The position numbers and the translations under genes are program-made. A stretch of 64,000 nt of DNA from an uncultured Veillonellaceae bacterium. Its GTDB lineage: Bacteria; Bacillota; Negativicutes; Selenomonadales; Selenomonadaceae. Where the stretch lies: NCBI GenBank assembly GCA_902801565.1, contig CADCIX010000007.1, positions 62,001 through 126,000 on the forward strand, in the 5' to 3' direction. This document shows positions 51,404-60,338 of this stretch, piece after piece (the first letter of the stretch is position 1; each line of letters begins with the position of its first letter). The notes under the pieces are model-generated. The model made no database searches. It was not told the origin of the DNA and saw nothing but the letters and a program-made list of their open reading frames with translations.

Positions 51404-52789
51404 TTAACACTCTCCTAACAGCTTGCCGGGATTCAAGATGAGATTCGGGTCAAGGGCACGTTTGATGTTCCTCATGGCTTCCATGCCCTGCTTGCCATGC
51501 TGCAGTTCCATCCACGGCAGCTTGCCGAGGCCAATGCCATGTTCGCCTGAGAGGGTGCCGCCCAATTCCACGGCGCCGCGGAAAATATCATCCATTGCCT
51601 TATGGACCCGCTTCATCTCTTCTTCGTCGCGGATATCGCAGACGATGGTCGGGTGCATATTGCCATCCCCTGCATGTCCAAAGGTGCCGATGGTGACATT
51701 GTGGTCCTTGGCGGCCTTCTTTACCACGTTGAGGAAAGCAGGGATCTTGCTGCGGGGAACCGTTGCATCCTCGACGAAGGTGGTCGGACGCAGCTTGGCC
51801 AGGCAGGGCAGCGCCATGCGGCGGGCCGTCCAGAGCTGGTTCTTGTGTTCGGCGGATTTTGCCATCGTGACTTCACGGGCATTGTTGTCCTGCAGGACCT
51901 TCATGACCTTGTCTGCTTCATCCTTTACGATGATCGGATGACCGTCAACCTCGATCAGAAGGATGGCATCGGCATCCACCGGGAGACCAACATGCATGAA
52001 GTCTTCTACCGTGCGGATGGAAGCATTGTCCAGAATTTCCAGGGTAGCAGGAATGATCTTTGCGGCAATGATGCCGGAAACTGCGCGGCCTGCATCCTCG
52101 ATCGTATCAAAGACAGCCATCATGCTCTTCGTGGCTTCCGGTGCCGGCACCAGCTTCAGGAAGGCCTTGGTCACGACACCCAGCGTGCCTTCTGCGCCGG
52201 TGAACAGTTTCGTCATATCATAGCCGGATACGTCCTTGACGTTCTTGCCGCCGGTATGGATGATATCGCCATTGGCCAGGACGACTTCCAGTCCCTGGAC
52301 GTAATTCTTGGTGATGCCGTATTTCAGCCCGCGCAGACCGCCGGCATTCTCGGAAATCGTTCCGCCGAGGCTGGCCGTCTTTACCGTGCCGGGATCCGGC
52401 GGATAGATGAGCCCGTACTGTGCGATGTGATCGTTGATGTCCTGTACAACCACGCCGACTTCCACTTCGGCAATGAGGTTTTCCAGGTCGACATCCAGTA
52501 TCTTGTTGAAGCGGAGCATCAAAAGGACAATACCGCCCTTCAATGGGGCAGTGCCTGCCGAGAGATTTGTTCCGGAACCACGAGGATACACAGGAATCTT
52601 ATTGGCATTCGCAAGCTTCAATACCTCTGAAACCTCTTGTGCATTGCCGGGGCTTACCACTGCATCCGGCGAATAAAGATGTCCAGGCGTGGCATCGTAG
52701 GAATACTCGTACAACGCTTCGGGGGAAGTCAGTACATTTTCTTCGCCTACGATTTTTTTCAATTCATCAATCATTTGCGCTTTATCCAA
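51404..52789 (-). CDS. FAD-linked glycolate/D-lactate oxidase subunit (GlcD-like)
   Basis: This 461-residue protein has the FAD-binding PCMH domain (VSPGNAQEVSEVLKLAN, then YPRGSGTNLSAG and GGTISENAGGLRGLKYG) and the C-terminal oxidase domain (FGHAGDGNMHP, SGEHGIGLGK). It oxidises a 2-hydroxy acid and passes electrons to the Fe-S subunit. I place the start at TTG 52789, about 9 bases after AAAGGAG; ATG 52774 is the alternative but is too far from that site. A good promoter lies at 52952-52979 on this strand. Confidence 0.9.
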   Translation of the reverse strand: MDKAQMIDELKKIVGEENVLTSPEALYEYSYDATPGHLYSPDAVVSPGNAQEVSEVLKLANANKIPVYPRGSGTNLSAGTAPLKGGIVLLMLRFNKILDVDLENLIAEVEVGVVVQDINDHIAQYGLIYPPDPGTVKTASLGGTISENAGGLRGLKYGITKNYVQGLEVVLANGDIIHTGGKNVKDVSGYDMTKLFTGAEGTLGVVTKAFLKLVPAPEATKSMMAVFDTIEDAGRAVSGIIAAKIIPATLEILDNASIRTVEDFMHVGLPVDADAILLIEVDGHPIIVKDEADKVMKVLQDNNAREVTMAKSAEHKNQLWTARRMALPCLAKLRPTTFVEDATVPRSKIPAFLNVVKKAAKDHNVTIGTFGHAGDGNMHPTIVCDIRDEEEMKRVHKAMDDIFRGAVELGGTLSGEHGIGLGKLPWMELQHGKQGMEAMRNIKRALDPNLILNPGKLLGEC

Positions 52790-52831
52790 TCCTGCTCTCT
52801 CCTTTGTTAAAAATTTAACATAGTAACATCT

Positions 52832-53194
52832 CATGAGCACCAGACATAGCGGACGGAGTCTATTTGACATTTGCATGGAAATAAAAATATCTCCGACATC
52901 CCGAAATATTATAAAAATTCTGTCGGCAACTATGATGGCCTCTAAAATGATATTCTACACTTTAGGGATTAAATGTCAAGTTTTTATACTTATTATTTAT
53001 ACTTATCATGTTTATAGTCTATGTTTCGGTACATCTTGCCGATAAGATATGGAAAAATTTCGCATAAATTTTTTTTGTGGCAGGAATAAGGAATTCCCTT
53101 GTCGAATCAAGGCTACAACGGATACAGCAATAGATGCGTCCAGTAGTGCAAGCCTCTGTCTGGCTTGCGGCATTAACGAAAGGGGATAACTCTC
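52832..53194. other. AT-rich divergent intergenic region between glcD-like gene and hup
   Basis: This gap of about 360 bases holds the minus-strand promoter of the oxidase genes and the untranslated leader of the HU gene on the plus strand. The hup ribosome binding site is AAAGGGGAT at about 53179. I could not find a convincing plus-strand promoter pair, and no RNA gene or open frame was recognised. Confidence 0.5.
52952..52979 (-). promoter_or_regulatory. Promoter of the GlcDF-type genes
   Basis: Read on the minus strand, TTGACA (52979-52974), a 16-bp spacer and TAGAAT (52957-52952) form a good SigA-type promoter, giving a leader of about 150 bases. Confidence 0.65.
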
Positions 53195-53494
53195 ATGGCA
53201 AAAAAAGTCGCAAAGAAAAAGGAAAAAGAAATCATCAGCAAGACCGCACTGGTTGACAAGATTGCTTCTTCCACAGACGGCATCACCAAGAAAGACATCG
53301 CTGCCGTGGTAAATGCATTCATGTCCACGGTTGTGGAGACGGTACGTCAGGGTGATGAAGTCAGGCTCATCGGGTTTGGTACCTTCAAGACCGCGCATCG
53401 CAATGCGCGTACCGGTCGCAATCCCCAGACGGGAGACGAGATCAAGATCAAGGCCAGCGATTCTTTTGCTTTCAAGTCGAATATCAAGTTCTGA
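53195..53494 (+). CDS. HU-family DNA-binding protein with lysine-rich N-terminus
   Basis: This 99-residue histone-like protein bends and compacts DNA. The HU core is complete: SKTALVDKIASSTDGITKKDIAAVVNAF, VRLIGFGTFKTAHRNARTGRNPQTG (the DNA-binding arm) and the IKASDSFAFKSN end. The first ten residues (AKKVAKKKEKE) are an added lysine-rich stretch not found in the usual 90-residue HU. It is a single gene with its own terminator. Confidence 0.95.
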   Translation: MAKKVAKKKEKEIISKTALVDKIASSTDGITKKDIAAVVNAFMSTVVETVRQGDEVRLIGFGTFKTAHRNARTGRNPQTGDEIKIKASDSFAFKSNIKF

Positions 53495-53506
53495 CAGATT
53501 TCCCTG

Positions 53507-53534
53507 GGCGCTGTGTTTGCAGCGCCTTTTTTTT
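53507..53534 (+). terminator. Rho-independent terminator of hup
   Basis: A perfect 7-bp GC stem (GGCGCTG / CAGCGCC) with a 6-base loop is followed by eight T residues. Confidence 0.93.
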
Positions 53535-53606
53535 GTTGTTGTCTTTGTCCGTTGTTTGAGGTATGATGAAAAGATAACAGCAGAAACGTGAAGGGGAAGG
53601 ATCGGC

Positions 53607-54299
53607 TTGAAAGACGAGACAAAGGAGCGTGTGGAAAAGGAGATTTCCGGATGGGAATATCTTGAGGCGCTTCCGGAGGAATGGTTTGGCTTCCGGTTGC
53701 AGAAGGATTTGTGTGTCAATGGCGATATGTATGATATTTACAGCTATGCGAAGGATTCCGTGCACCGCAGCATCACTTCCTATTTCCATGAGGAAACCAA
53801 AGAGTACAAGGTGCGGGTGCAGATCGGGCTGGTGGAGTTCTGCCATATCGAGTTCGTCACAGGGGATTTCGTGACCTTTGAGAAGCTGTTGAAGCAGCAT
53901 TTTGAAACGGTTCTCCATGATCTGGCGGAGTTCAATCCTGGGACCGTCACCAGTCTGCTGCTCGATAAGGGCATCATGGAATGGGACTATGGGAAGAAGC
54001 TGCCAGAGGAGCTGGAGGGGTTCCGGCTCTTCATCCGTCCATCGGAACCTGTCCGCATCACCAATGGTTCCTATATCATTTTTGACTATATCGATTTTGA
54101 CATCTCCAGCAATTTTGATATCTATTACAATATCTTTCGGGATGAGTTCTTCGGGGAGTCGCGCATCCGCAACATTCCCGTCGTGACGTATTCCTTTGAT
54201 TCGGGGGATCTGGCGGAGCTGGAAACGAAGCTGGAGGCTCACATGCTGCCGTATTTGCAAGAAATCCGCAGGAAGGCGGAAGGGGAGGAAGCGAAGTGA
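53607..54299 (+). CDS. Conserved-looking protein of unknown function
   Basis: This 230-residue soluble protein is acidic and rich in aromatic residues. It has an alternating strand/helix pattern and no signal peptide or membrane segment. Two similar-looking segments (EEWFGFRLQKDLCVNGDMYDIYSY and a later EELEGFRLFIRPSEPVRITNG-like part, quoted here loosely) suggest an internal duplication. I do not recognise the family. TTG 53607 has AAGGGGAAGG 6 bases upstream. The gene overlaps the NdpA-like gene by four bases, so the two are cotranscribed. Confidence 0.6.
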   Translation: MKDETKERVEKEISGWEYLEALPEEWFGFRLQKDLCVNGDMYDIYSYAKDSVHRSITSYFHEETKEYKVRVQIGLVEFCHIEFVTGDFVTFEKLLKQHFETVLHDLAEFNPGTVTSLLLDKGIMEWDYGKKLPEELEGFRLFIRPSEPVRITNGSYIIFDYIDFDISSNFDIYYNIFRDEFFGESRIRNIPVVTYSFDSGDLAELETKLEAHMLPYLQEIRRKAEGEEAK

Positions 54300-55297
54300 T
54301 TGTCATTGACAAGGCTGTTCTGCATATCCTGGACTTCAATTCCGGTGTGACGGTGTATTCCGATGCAGAGCTTGACATGCAGGACAGTATCCGGGAGTTT
54401 TTGCTGAAGCATATCGAGAAATCCCTGGCCAGCCAGGAGGCAAAGCCGGGGACCTTTTACGAGGACAGCTCCTTTAAGGCGTCCTTGGAAGGGTATGTCA
54501 GGGAGGACATGGATTTCATAGCCTTTTCCAAGGAGATTGTCCATACCCTGGAGGAAGCATATACCCATTCCGAGGAAATGGCGTCCTCGGATATCATCCT
54601 TTGCGACCTCCGGGTGGATGAGGTGCGGAAGATTGCCCTGTTCAAGTGCAGCAGCCATACGGGGTATGTGCATCAGGTCAACCAGACGGAGACCGGGGTG
54701 CGGAACGAGATCATCCACCACTATTCCATCCTGCCGAATCTCAGCCAAAAGATGGATGAATTCGCTTTCGTCGATGTGGAAAGCCAGGCGGTTTCCTTTG
54801 TGGGAAAACGATATACCATCGACGGGAACAGCATCTATGTCTTTCCTGAAATCCTGCTGGAGTGCAGCCAGGCCCCATCGCCAAAGGAGGCCATGAAGGG
54901 CATTGCCAAGGCTGCAGCGAAGGTGGCCGAGGCCTATGGGCAGGATGAGGTTGCTACGGCTGCCGCAGTGAAAAGCTATATCGCGGAGAACATGGAGCAT
55001 TCGGAAAGCCTGGACCTTCAGGAGGCGGGGCGGCAGATTTTTCGGGACAATCCATCCATGCAGGCGGACTACGAGGCGCAGATACAGGAAGCTGGTTTCA
55101 CGGAGCCGGTGCTCATGGACAAGGAAGCGACACTCAAGAAGGTGTGCAGGCACAAGCTAAAGACGGATACTGGCATTGAGCTTACAATTCCCACGGACTA
55201 TTTCGACAACACGGAGTATGTGGAATTCAACAACAATGAGGACGGCACCTTGTCCATCACCCTCAAGCACATCTCCAATATCGTCAACCGTGCCTGA
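54296..55297 (+). CDS. NdpA/YejK-like nucleoid-associated protein
   Basis: This 333-residue protein matches the nucleoid-associated protein family of E. coli YejK (37-kDa nucleoid-associated protein). It starts with KAVLHILDFNSGVTVYSD and has KIALFKCSSHTGYVHQV, NLSQKMDEFAFVD, and a C-terminal half with TDTGIELTIPTDYFDN. The family binds DNA or the nucleoid, but its biochemical role is poorly defined. GTG 54296 overlaps the upstream unknown gene. A Firmicutes member next to an unknown partner is worth noting. Confidence 0.75.
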   Translation: MIVIDKAVLHILDFNSGVTVYSDAELDMQDSIREFLLKHIEKSLASQEAKPGTFYEDSSFKASLEGYVREDMDFIAFSKEIVHTLEEAYTHSEEMASSDIILCDLRVDEVRKIALFKCSSHTGYVHQVNQTETGVRNEIIHHYSILPNLSQKMDEFAFVDVESQAVSFVGKRYTIDGNSIYVFPEILLECSQAPSPKEAMKGIAKAAAKVAEAYGQDEVATAAAVKSYIAENMEHSESLDLQEAGRQIFRDNPSMQADYEAQIQEAGFTEPVLMDKEATLKKVCRHKLKTDTGIELTIPTDYFDNTEYVEFNNNEDGTLSITLKHISNIVNRA

Positions 55298-55323
55298 ATT
55301 GCAGATTGAAACGAGGTGATGGC

Positions 55324-57132
55324 ATGAAGGTATCTGGTGAGCTCGACAATATCAAAGCCTACATCCTGGAACAGCTGCAGTCCCTTTACGAGCTTTCCGT
55401 GCCTTCTTCACAGCTTTCCACCCATGAGCTGAACCAGCGCATGCTGGACATCACCATGGTCCTGGGGCGGGAGGTCGCGGTCTACATCAATCGCCAGGGG
55501 AAGGTTGCGGAGGTGTCCGTGGGGGATATCGGCACGGTGGAACTGCCGGAGTTCAAGGCGCGTTCCGAACAGCGGCTTTCCGGCATCCGTTGCATCCATA
55601 CCCATCCCAGCGGGGATGTGCTCTTGAGTGACCCGGATATCTCATCCTTGCGGCGGCTGCGGTTCGATGTGATGGCCGCAATCGGCACGCAGGGCAAGGA
55701 TATTGTTGGCTGTATGGGCTTTTTCACCGGGGAGCTGCAGCCTGACGGGACACCGGAGGTTCAATGCTTCGGACCGGTCAAGGAAGCGATCCTCCATAAG
55801 GTGAGCATGGTGCAGCTCGTCACGCTCATCAACAAGAAGCTGGGCCGTCATACCATGAAGGACACGAAGGAAGACGAGGAAAGAGCCATTCTGGCAGGAA
55901 TCGAGAGCATGGGAGCTCCAAGGGCCGGAGCCCCGGGAGAGTCCATGGAGGAACTGGAGCGTTTGGCACAGACGGCCGGAGCGACGGTGGTTGGGAAGTT
56001 CACACAGCGCAAGGAACGGCCGGATACTGCCTTCTTCCTTGGAAAAGGGAAGATTGAGGAGATTGGCATGGCCGTGCAGAATCTGGATGCCAATCTGCTC
56101 ATCCTCGATGATGAGCTTACCCCATCCCAGCAGCGCAATCTGGAACAGGGCCTTGGCATCAAGGTCATTGACAGGACGGCACTCATTCTCGACATCTTTG
56201 CGCAACGGGCGCGTTCCCGGGAAGGCAAGCTTCAGGTGGAGCTCGCGCAGATGAAATATCATCTGCCACGCCTTGGCGGGCAGGGGCTTGTGCTTTCCCG
56301 TCTCGGCGGCGGCATCGGAACGCGGGGGCCCGGCGAGACAAAACTGGAAGTGGACCGGCGGCGCATCCGCAACAAGATCCACGATATCGAGAGACAGATT
56401 GAGGACATACGACGCAGCCGAAAATTGCATCGCAGCCGGCGCAAGGAGTCGAGCATTCCCATGGCGGCCCTCGTGGGATATACGAATGCGGGGAAATCCA
56501 CCCTTCTGAATGCACTGACAGGTTCGGAAGTCTATGCGGAAGACCAGCTTTTTGCCACACTTGACCCAACGACACGAAAACTGGAGCTTTCCCATAACCA
56601 GGAAATCCTGCTGACGGATACGGTGGGATTCATCCAGAAGCTTCCCCATATGCTGGTGTCTGCTTTTCGGGCAACCCTGGAGGAAGTGCAGGAAGCGGAT
56701 ATGCTTCTCCATGTGGTGGATTGCAGCAACAAGGAGGCGGAGCATCAGATTGCCTCTGTCATAGAGGTGCTGAAGGAACTCAAAGCGGAGGCGAAGCCGA
56801 CCCTCTATGTGTTCAACAAGTCGGATTGCCTGACGGATGAAAAAGCAAGGGAACAGCTTTTGCGGGGCAGGGAGGGGATCTTTGTTTCGGCGCGGGATGG
56901 GGCAAATCTGGAGGAACTCAAGAAGAAGATCGAGGCCTTCTTCCTGGATGCCCAGGTGAGGATGAAGGTCCTTGTTCCCTTCCATGACGGGCGTGTGGTC
57001 ACCGCACTGCATGACCTGAACGCCATCCGCTTGACAGAATATACGCCGGAGGGAACCCTCATGGAGGTGCAGATCCCAAGTTCCAGGAAGGACGAGTTCA
57101 TGAAATACAGGATAGAGGAGCAGGATGTATGA
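55324..57132 (+). CDS. hflX: GTPase HflX with N-terminal JAMM-like domain
   Basis: This 602-residue protein carries a full HflX from about residue 195: GTP-binding N domain (ATVVGKFTQRKERPDTAFFLGKG), the conserved GGIGTRGPGETKLE, and the G domain with Walker A GYTNAGKST near residue 385, DTVGF and NKSD. HflX splits stalled ribosomes. The first 190 residues are extra and contain the exact JAMM metal motif H92-x-H94-x7-S102-x2-D105 (IHTHPSGDVLLSDPD, RadC-like), with E50 as a possible catalytic glutamate. ATG 55324 follows GAGGTGAT. The next gene overlaps by four bases. Confidence 0.92.
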   Translation: MKVSGELDNIKAYILEQLQSLYELSVPSSQLSTHELNQRMLDITMVLGREVAVYINRQGKVAEVSVGDIGTVELPEFKARSEQRLSGIRCIHTHPSGDVLLSDPDISSLRRLRFDVMAAIGTQGKDIVGCMGFFTGELQPDGTPEVQCFGPVKEAILHKVSMVQLVTLINKKLGRHTMKDTKEDEERAILAGIESMGAPRAGAPGESMEELERLAQTAGATVVGKFTQRKERPDTAFFLGKGKIEEIGMAVQNLDANLLILDDELTPSQQRNLEQGLGIKVIDRTALILDIFAQRARSREGKLQVELAQMKYHLPRLGGQGLVLSRLGGGIGTRGPGETKLEVDRRRIRNKIHDIERQIEDIRRSRKLHRSRRKESSIPMAALVGYTNAGKSTLLNALTGSEVYAEDQLFATLDPTTRKLELSHNQEILLTDTVGFIQKLPHMLVSAFRATLEEVQEADMLLHVVDCSNKEAEHQIASVIEVLKELKAEAKPTLYVFNKSDCLTDEKAREQLLRGREGIFVSARDGANLEELKKKIEAFFLDAQVRMKVLVPFHDGRVVTALHDLNAIRLTEYTPEGTLMEVQIPSSRKDEFMKYRIEEQDV

Positions 57133-58373
57133 CGTTTTCAAAGAAATTGTTGGATTTGAAGCAGCAGGTTCTGGAGGAATCTGCGCCCTTCTTTCACCGG
57201 ATCGAGGGAATTGCCGAGGAAAATACGCTGAAGGTGCTGGATGCCATGCGCGAGTGCAAGGTGTCGGATGCTCATTTCAATACGACGTCGGGCTATGCCT
57301 ACGATGACATCGGGAGGGGAAAGCTGGAGGAACTTTACGCCCGCATCTTTGCGGCGGAGAGGGCATTGGTGCGCACGCAGTTTGTTTCCGGCACCCATGC
57401 CCTTGCCACGGTGCTCTTTGGCATCCTGCGCCCCGGGGATGAACTGGTATCCTTGACGGGAAAGCCCTACGACACCATGCAGACGGTCATCGGCTACGAC
57501 AATCCGAGTCTCGGGTCGTTGAAGGAATTCGGCATTCTTTATGATGAGCTTCCCATGGCAGATGGGAAGGTGGACATCAAAGGGATTGCCGGCAAATTGA
57601 AATCCAATACCAGGATGGTGCTCATCCAGCGTTCCAGGGGCTACAGCATGCGTTCTCCCCTTTCCATCGGGGATATCAGGGAAATTACGGCAGAGGTGAA
57701 ACGCGTCAAGCCCGACTGTATCTGCTTTGTCGATAATTGCTATGGGGAATTTGTGGATGTGGAGGAGCCGACGCAGGCAGGCGTGGATATCATGGCAGGT
57801 TCCCTCATCAAGAATCCCGGTGGTGGCATTGCGCCCACCGGTGGATACATCGTTGGGAAAAAGGAGCTTGTAGAGCTGGCATCCTACCGTCTGACTGCTC
57901 CCGGTATGGGGGATGAGCTGGGGGCAAGCCTTTCCAACAACCGCCTTTTGTTCCAGGGGCTGTTCCTTGCGCCTCATGTGGTGTCCCAGGCCATCAAGGG
58001 GGCTGTTTTTGCGGCGGGGATGTTTGACAGGCTCGGTTACAAGACACTTCCATTGCCTTCGGAGGAAAGAGGGGATATCATTCAGGCCATCGAACTTGGC
58101 TCGGCAGAAAAATTGAAGGCCTTCTGCGGTGGCATACAAAAGTATTCCCCGGTGGATTCCTTTGCCGCACCGGAGCCCTGGGATATGCCGGGCTATGCCG
58201 ACCAGGTCATCATGGCGGCAGGGACCTTCGTTCAGGGCGCTTCCATTGAGTTCAGCGCCGATGGCCCCCTGCGCCCCCCCTACAATGTGTATCTTCAGGG
58301 CGGGCTGACCTTTGAGCATGCGGTCATCGGCATTTTGGGCGCGGCGCAGGCAATTGAGGATTTGAATTCATGA
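57129..58373 (+). CDS. Methionine-gamma-lyase-family (aluminium resistance) PLP protein
   Basis: This 414-residue protein belongs to the PLP family once named aluminium resistance protein (YnbB-like). It has the distinctive TTSGYAYDDIGRGKLEELYARIF near residue 50, QFVSGTHALATVLFGIL, FVDNCYGEFVD, and the PLP lysine in AGSLIKNPGGGIAPTGGY. The family is related to methionine gamma-lyase and cystathionine enzymes, but its true reaction is unproven. It commonly follows hflX in Firmicutes, as here with an ATGA overlap. Confidence 0.9.
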   Translation: MTFSKKLLDLKQQVLEESAPFFHRIEGIAEENTLKVLDAMRECKVSDAHFNTTSGYAYDDIGRGKLEELYARIFAAERALVRTQFVSGTHALATVLFGILRPGDELVSLTGKPYDTMQTVIGYDNPSLGSLKEFGILYDELPMADGKVDIKGIAGKLKSNTRMVLIQRSRGYSMRSPLSIGDIREITAEVKRVKPDCICFVDNCYGEFVDVEEPTQAGVDIMAGSLIKNPGGGIAPTGGYIVGKKELVELASYRLTAPGMGDELGASLSNNRLLFQGLFLAPHVVSQAIKGAVFAAGMFDRLGYKTLPLPSEERGDIIQAIELGSAEKLKAFCGGIQKYSPVDSFAAPEPWDMPGYADQVIMAAGTFVQGASIEFSADGPLRPPYNVYLQGGLTFEHAVIGILGAAQAIEDLNS

Positions 58374-58379
58374 ATGCAA

Positions 58380-58409
58380 AAAACTGGAACCGGCGATGGT
58401 TCCAGTTTT
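58380..58409. terminator. Bidirectional terminator between the PLP gene and lexA
   Basis: A perfect 12-bp stem (AAAACTGGAACC / GGTTCCAGTTTT) with a 6-base loop lies between convergent genes. Its own A/T ends provide U tracts in both directions. Confidence 0.88.
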
Positions 58410-58419
58410 CTACGTATAA

Positions 58420-59034
58420 TTATAATTGACGGTATACGCCGATTACCTTGCCAAGAACGGTAACGTTCTCTTCATAAAATGGTTCCATGGTGTCGTTTTC
58501 CGGCTGCAGGCGGATGCAGTTCTTCTCCCGGAAGAATCGCTTCACCGTGGCGGTGTCATCATTGACGAGAGCCACGACGATCTCGCCATCCTTGGCATCG
58601 TCCTGCTGCCTGACCAATATGAAATCCCCATCATAGATGCCGGCGTTGATCATGCTGTCTCCCTGTACCTTGAGCATGAAGGTCTTGTCCTGGGTGCCGA
58701 TGAGTCCCTGTGGGAAGGAGAATATCTCCTCGATGTTTTCCTCAGCGAGAATCGGGACACCGGCGGTCACTGTGCCGACGAGTGGGACGGGGGTATTCTT
58801 TCCCCAGGGTTTCTCGTCGAGGATGTCGATGGCGCGCGGCTTGGTGGGGTCGCGTTTGATCAGCCCGCTTGATTCCAGCTTTTCCAGATAGCCATGAACG
58901 GTGGAACTGGACTTCAGCCCCACAGCGTTTCCGATTTCACGGACGGAAGGAGGATACCCTTTCTCCAGAAGGAATTCCTTGATGTACTGGAAGATTTCCT
59001 GTTGTCGTTCACTGGCATGACGATTGTGTCGCAT
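58420..59034 (-). CDS. lexA: SOS repressor LexA
   Basis: This 204-residue repressor has the winged-helix DNA-binding domain (QQEIFQYIKEFLLEKGYPPSVREI...SSSTVHGYLEKLE, residues 11-55). It also has the self-cleavage domain: cleavage site A91-G92, catalytic S127 (GDSM) and K165. ATG 59034 was chosen because GGAGGTG lies 8 bases upstream; the open frame extends further but through the promoter region. A CGAACATA half-match to the Gram-positive SOS box lies upstream. Confidence 0.96.
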   Translation of the reverse strand: MRHNRHASERQQEIFQYIKEFLLEKGYPPSVREIGNAVGLKSSSTVHGYLEKLESSGLIKRDPTKPRAIDILDEKPWGKNTPVPLVGTVTAGVPILAEENIEEIFSFPQGLIGTQDKTFMLKVQGDSMINAGIYDGDFILVRQQDDAKDGEIVVALVNDDTATVKRFFREKNCIRLQPENDTMEPFYEENVTVLGKVIGVYRQL

Positions 59035-59071
59035 TTCATACACCTCCAAATATATATTCGGTTCTTTTCCA

Positions 59072-59100
59072 AGTATACCACATGTATGTTCGATAATAAA
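59072..59100 (-). promoter_or_regulatory. Likely lexA promoter with a degenerate SOS-box half site
   Basis: On the minus strand a -10 TATACT (59077-59072) is preceded by CGAACATACATGTG, whose first eight bases match the Gram-positive LexA box CGAACATATGTTCG while the second arm does not. The -35 (TTTATT) is poor. Autoregulation is expected of lexA, but this site alone does not prove it. Confidence 0.35.
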
Positions 59101-59238
59101 GAGGATTCCAAAAAATTTTCGCAAGGAAGTGTCAGGGAAATGTATCGTGGGACAACATCGAAGGAATATTGATTTCAAGATGCCAAGATGGTACAATTTA
59201 TACAAGGATTTTACCAAAACTGAAATGGGGTGTATGAT

Positions 59239-59646
59239 ATGCGCATCGGTTCCTTATCCACAGACAAAGACCATATACAGTTCCTTTACCAGATTTCCAG
59301 CTGGCAGAAGGACAAGGACATCTTCCAGTGGCTCTTTCAGACGATAAACTCCGGGCTGTTCAAGATCCGCCAGGTTGCCTGCCGTGACACCTGGTTCATT
59401 GAGGTGAAAGACAAACAGGCGGGAACCTTCCCGAAAGAAAGCCTCAAGTCCCAGGAAGCCTTCATCAAGAGATGTATTGCGATGGAAGGCAATGACTACT
59501 ATTTCATGGGACAGTACGATAAAAAGGATATTGTGATTGGAATCAATCTCAATGAGAAGTATATTTATCTGACGCGGCGCACGGCGGATACCGGCCTTCA
59601 TGAAGTCATCGAGGAGAAATTAAAGCTGGCGGAGCCTTTGGAATAA
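59239..59646 (+). CDS. Small protein of unknown function
   Basis: This 135-residue soluble protein begins MRIGSLSTDKDHIQFLYQIS. It looks alpha/beta with no signal peptide, zinc motif or known catalytic motif. Charged and aromatic residues are evenly spread, and the C-terminus is helical (HEVIEEKLKLAEPLE). ATG 59239 lies 7 bases after GGGGTG; a GTG 9 bases upstream is the alternative. It is read away from lexA and towards nth, and might be expressed with nth. Confidence 0.6.
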   Translation: MRIGSLSTDKDHIQFLYQISSWQKDKDIFQWLFQTINSGLFKIRQVACRDTWFIEVKDKQAGTFPKESLKSQEAFIKRCIAMEGNDYYFMGQYDKKDIVIGINLNEKYIYLTRRTADTGLHEVIEEKLKLAEPLE

Positions 59647-59689
59647 GGATTCGATTGAGATATGCACCGGGGGATGCGGGGGATTTTGC

Positions 59690-60325
59690 GTGCGTGTGAC
59701 CAAAAAGATAAAGGAACAGCAGATTGCCGTATTGGAGGACACATATAGGGGAGTCAAGCCGGCTTTGGTTTTCCGCAACCCCTTTGAACTTCTCATAGCG
59801 GTCATCTTGTCGGCACAGTGTACGGACAAGCGCGTCAATGTCACGACAGATCGGCTTTTCGCCCGCGCTGCAACGCCGGAGGCGATTGTTTCCATGGGGC
59901 TTTCGGAGTTGGAGGAGGAAATCCGGGATTGCGGGCTTTTCCGCAACAAGGCGAAGAATATTTTGGCTACCTGTCAGCTCCTCTGTGAGAAGTACAGAGG
60001 CGAGGTGCCGGAGGATTTTGAGGAGCTGCAGAAATTGCCCGGCGTGGGACGGAAGACCGCCAATGTGGTCATGAGTGTGGCCTTCCATCATCCTGCGATT
60101 GCCGTGGATACCCACGTGTTCCGCGTGGCGAATCGCCTGCATCTCGCCGTGGGAGAGACTCCTCTGGAGGTAGAGAAGGGGTTGCAGAGAGCCATTCCCA
60201 GGGAGAAATGGTCCGATGCCCATCATTGGCTCATATGGCATGGGCGGAAGGTCTGCAAATCGAGGAAGCCGCTCTGCCTTGAGTGCCCCTTGCGGGAGAT
60301 TTGCCCGGGCAAGGGAAAGGAATGA
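59690..60325 (+). CDS. nth: Endonuclease III
   Basis: This 211-residue DNA glycosylase/AP lyase removes oxidised pyrimidines. The helix-hairpin-helix LPGVGRKTAN contains catalytic K122, the aspartate is D140 (VDTHVFR), and the [4Fe-4S] ligands are C189, C196, C199 and C205 in the standard C-x6-C-x2-C-x5-C spacing. GTG 59690 has GGGGG 7 bases upstream. All key residues are intact. Confidence 0.97.
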   Translation: MRVTKKIKEQQIAVLEDTYRGVKPALVFRNPFELLIAVILSAQCTDKRVNVTTDRLFARAATPEAIVSMGLSELEEEIRDCGLFRNKAKNILATCQLLCEKYRGEVPEDFEELQKLPGVGRKTANVVMSVAFHHPAIAVDTHVFRVANRLHLAVGETPLEVEKGLQRAIPREKWSDAHHWLIWHGRKVCKSRKPLCLECPLREICPGKGKE

Positions 60326-60338
60326 GGTGTGTATAAGT

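Noticed and set aside
59041-59100. A complete SOS box upstream of lexA.
   Set aside because: Only one arm (CGAACATA) matches; the second arm is degenerate, so I list it only as a half site.
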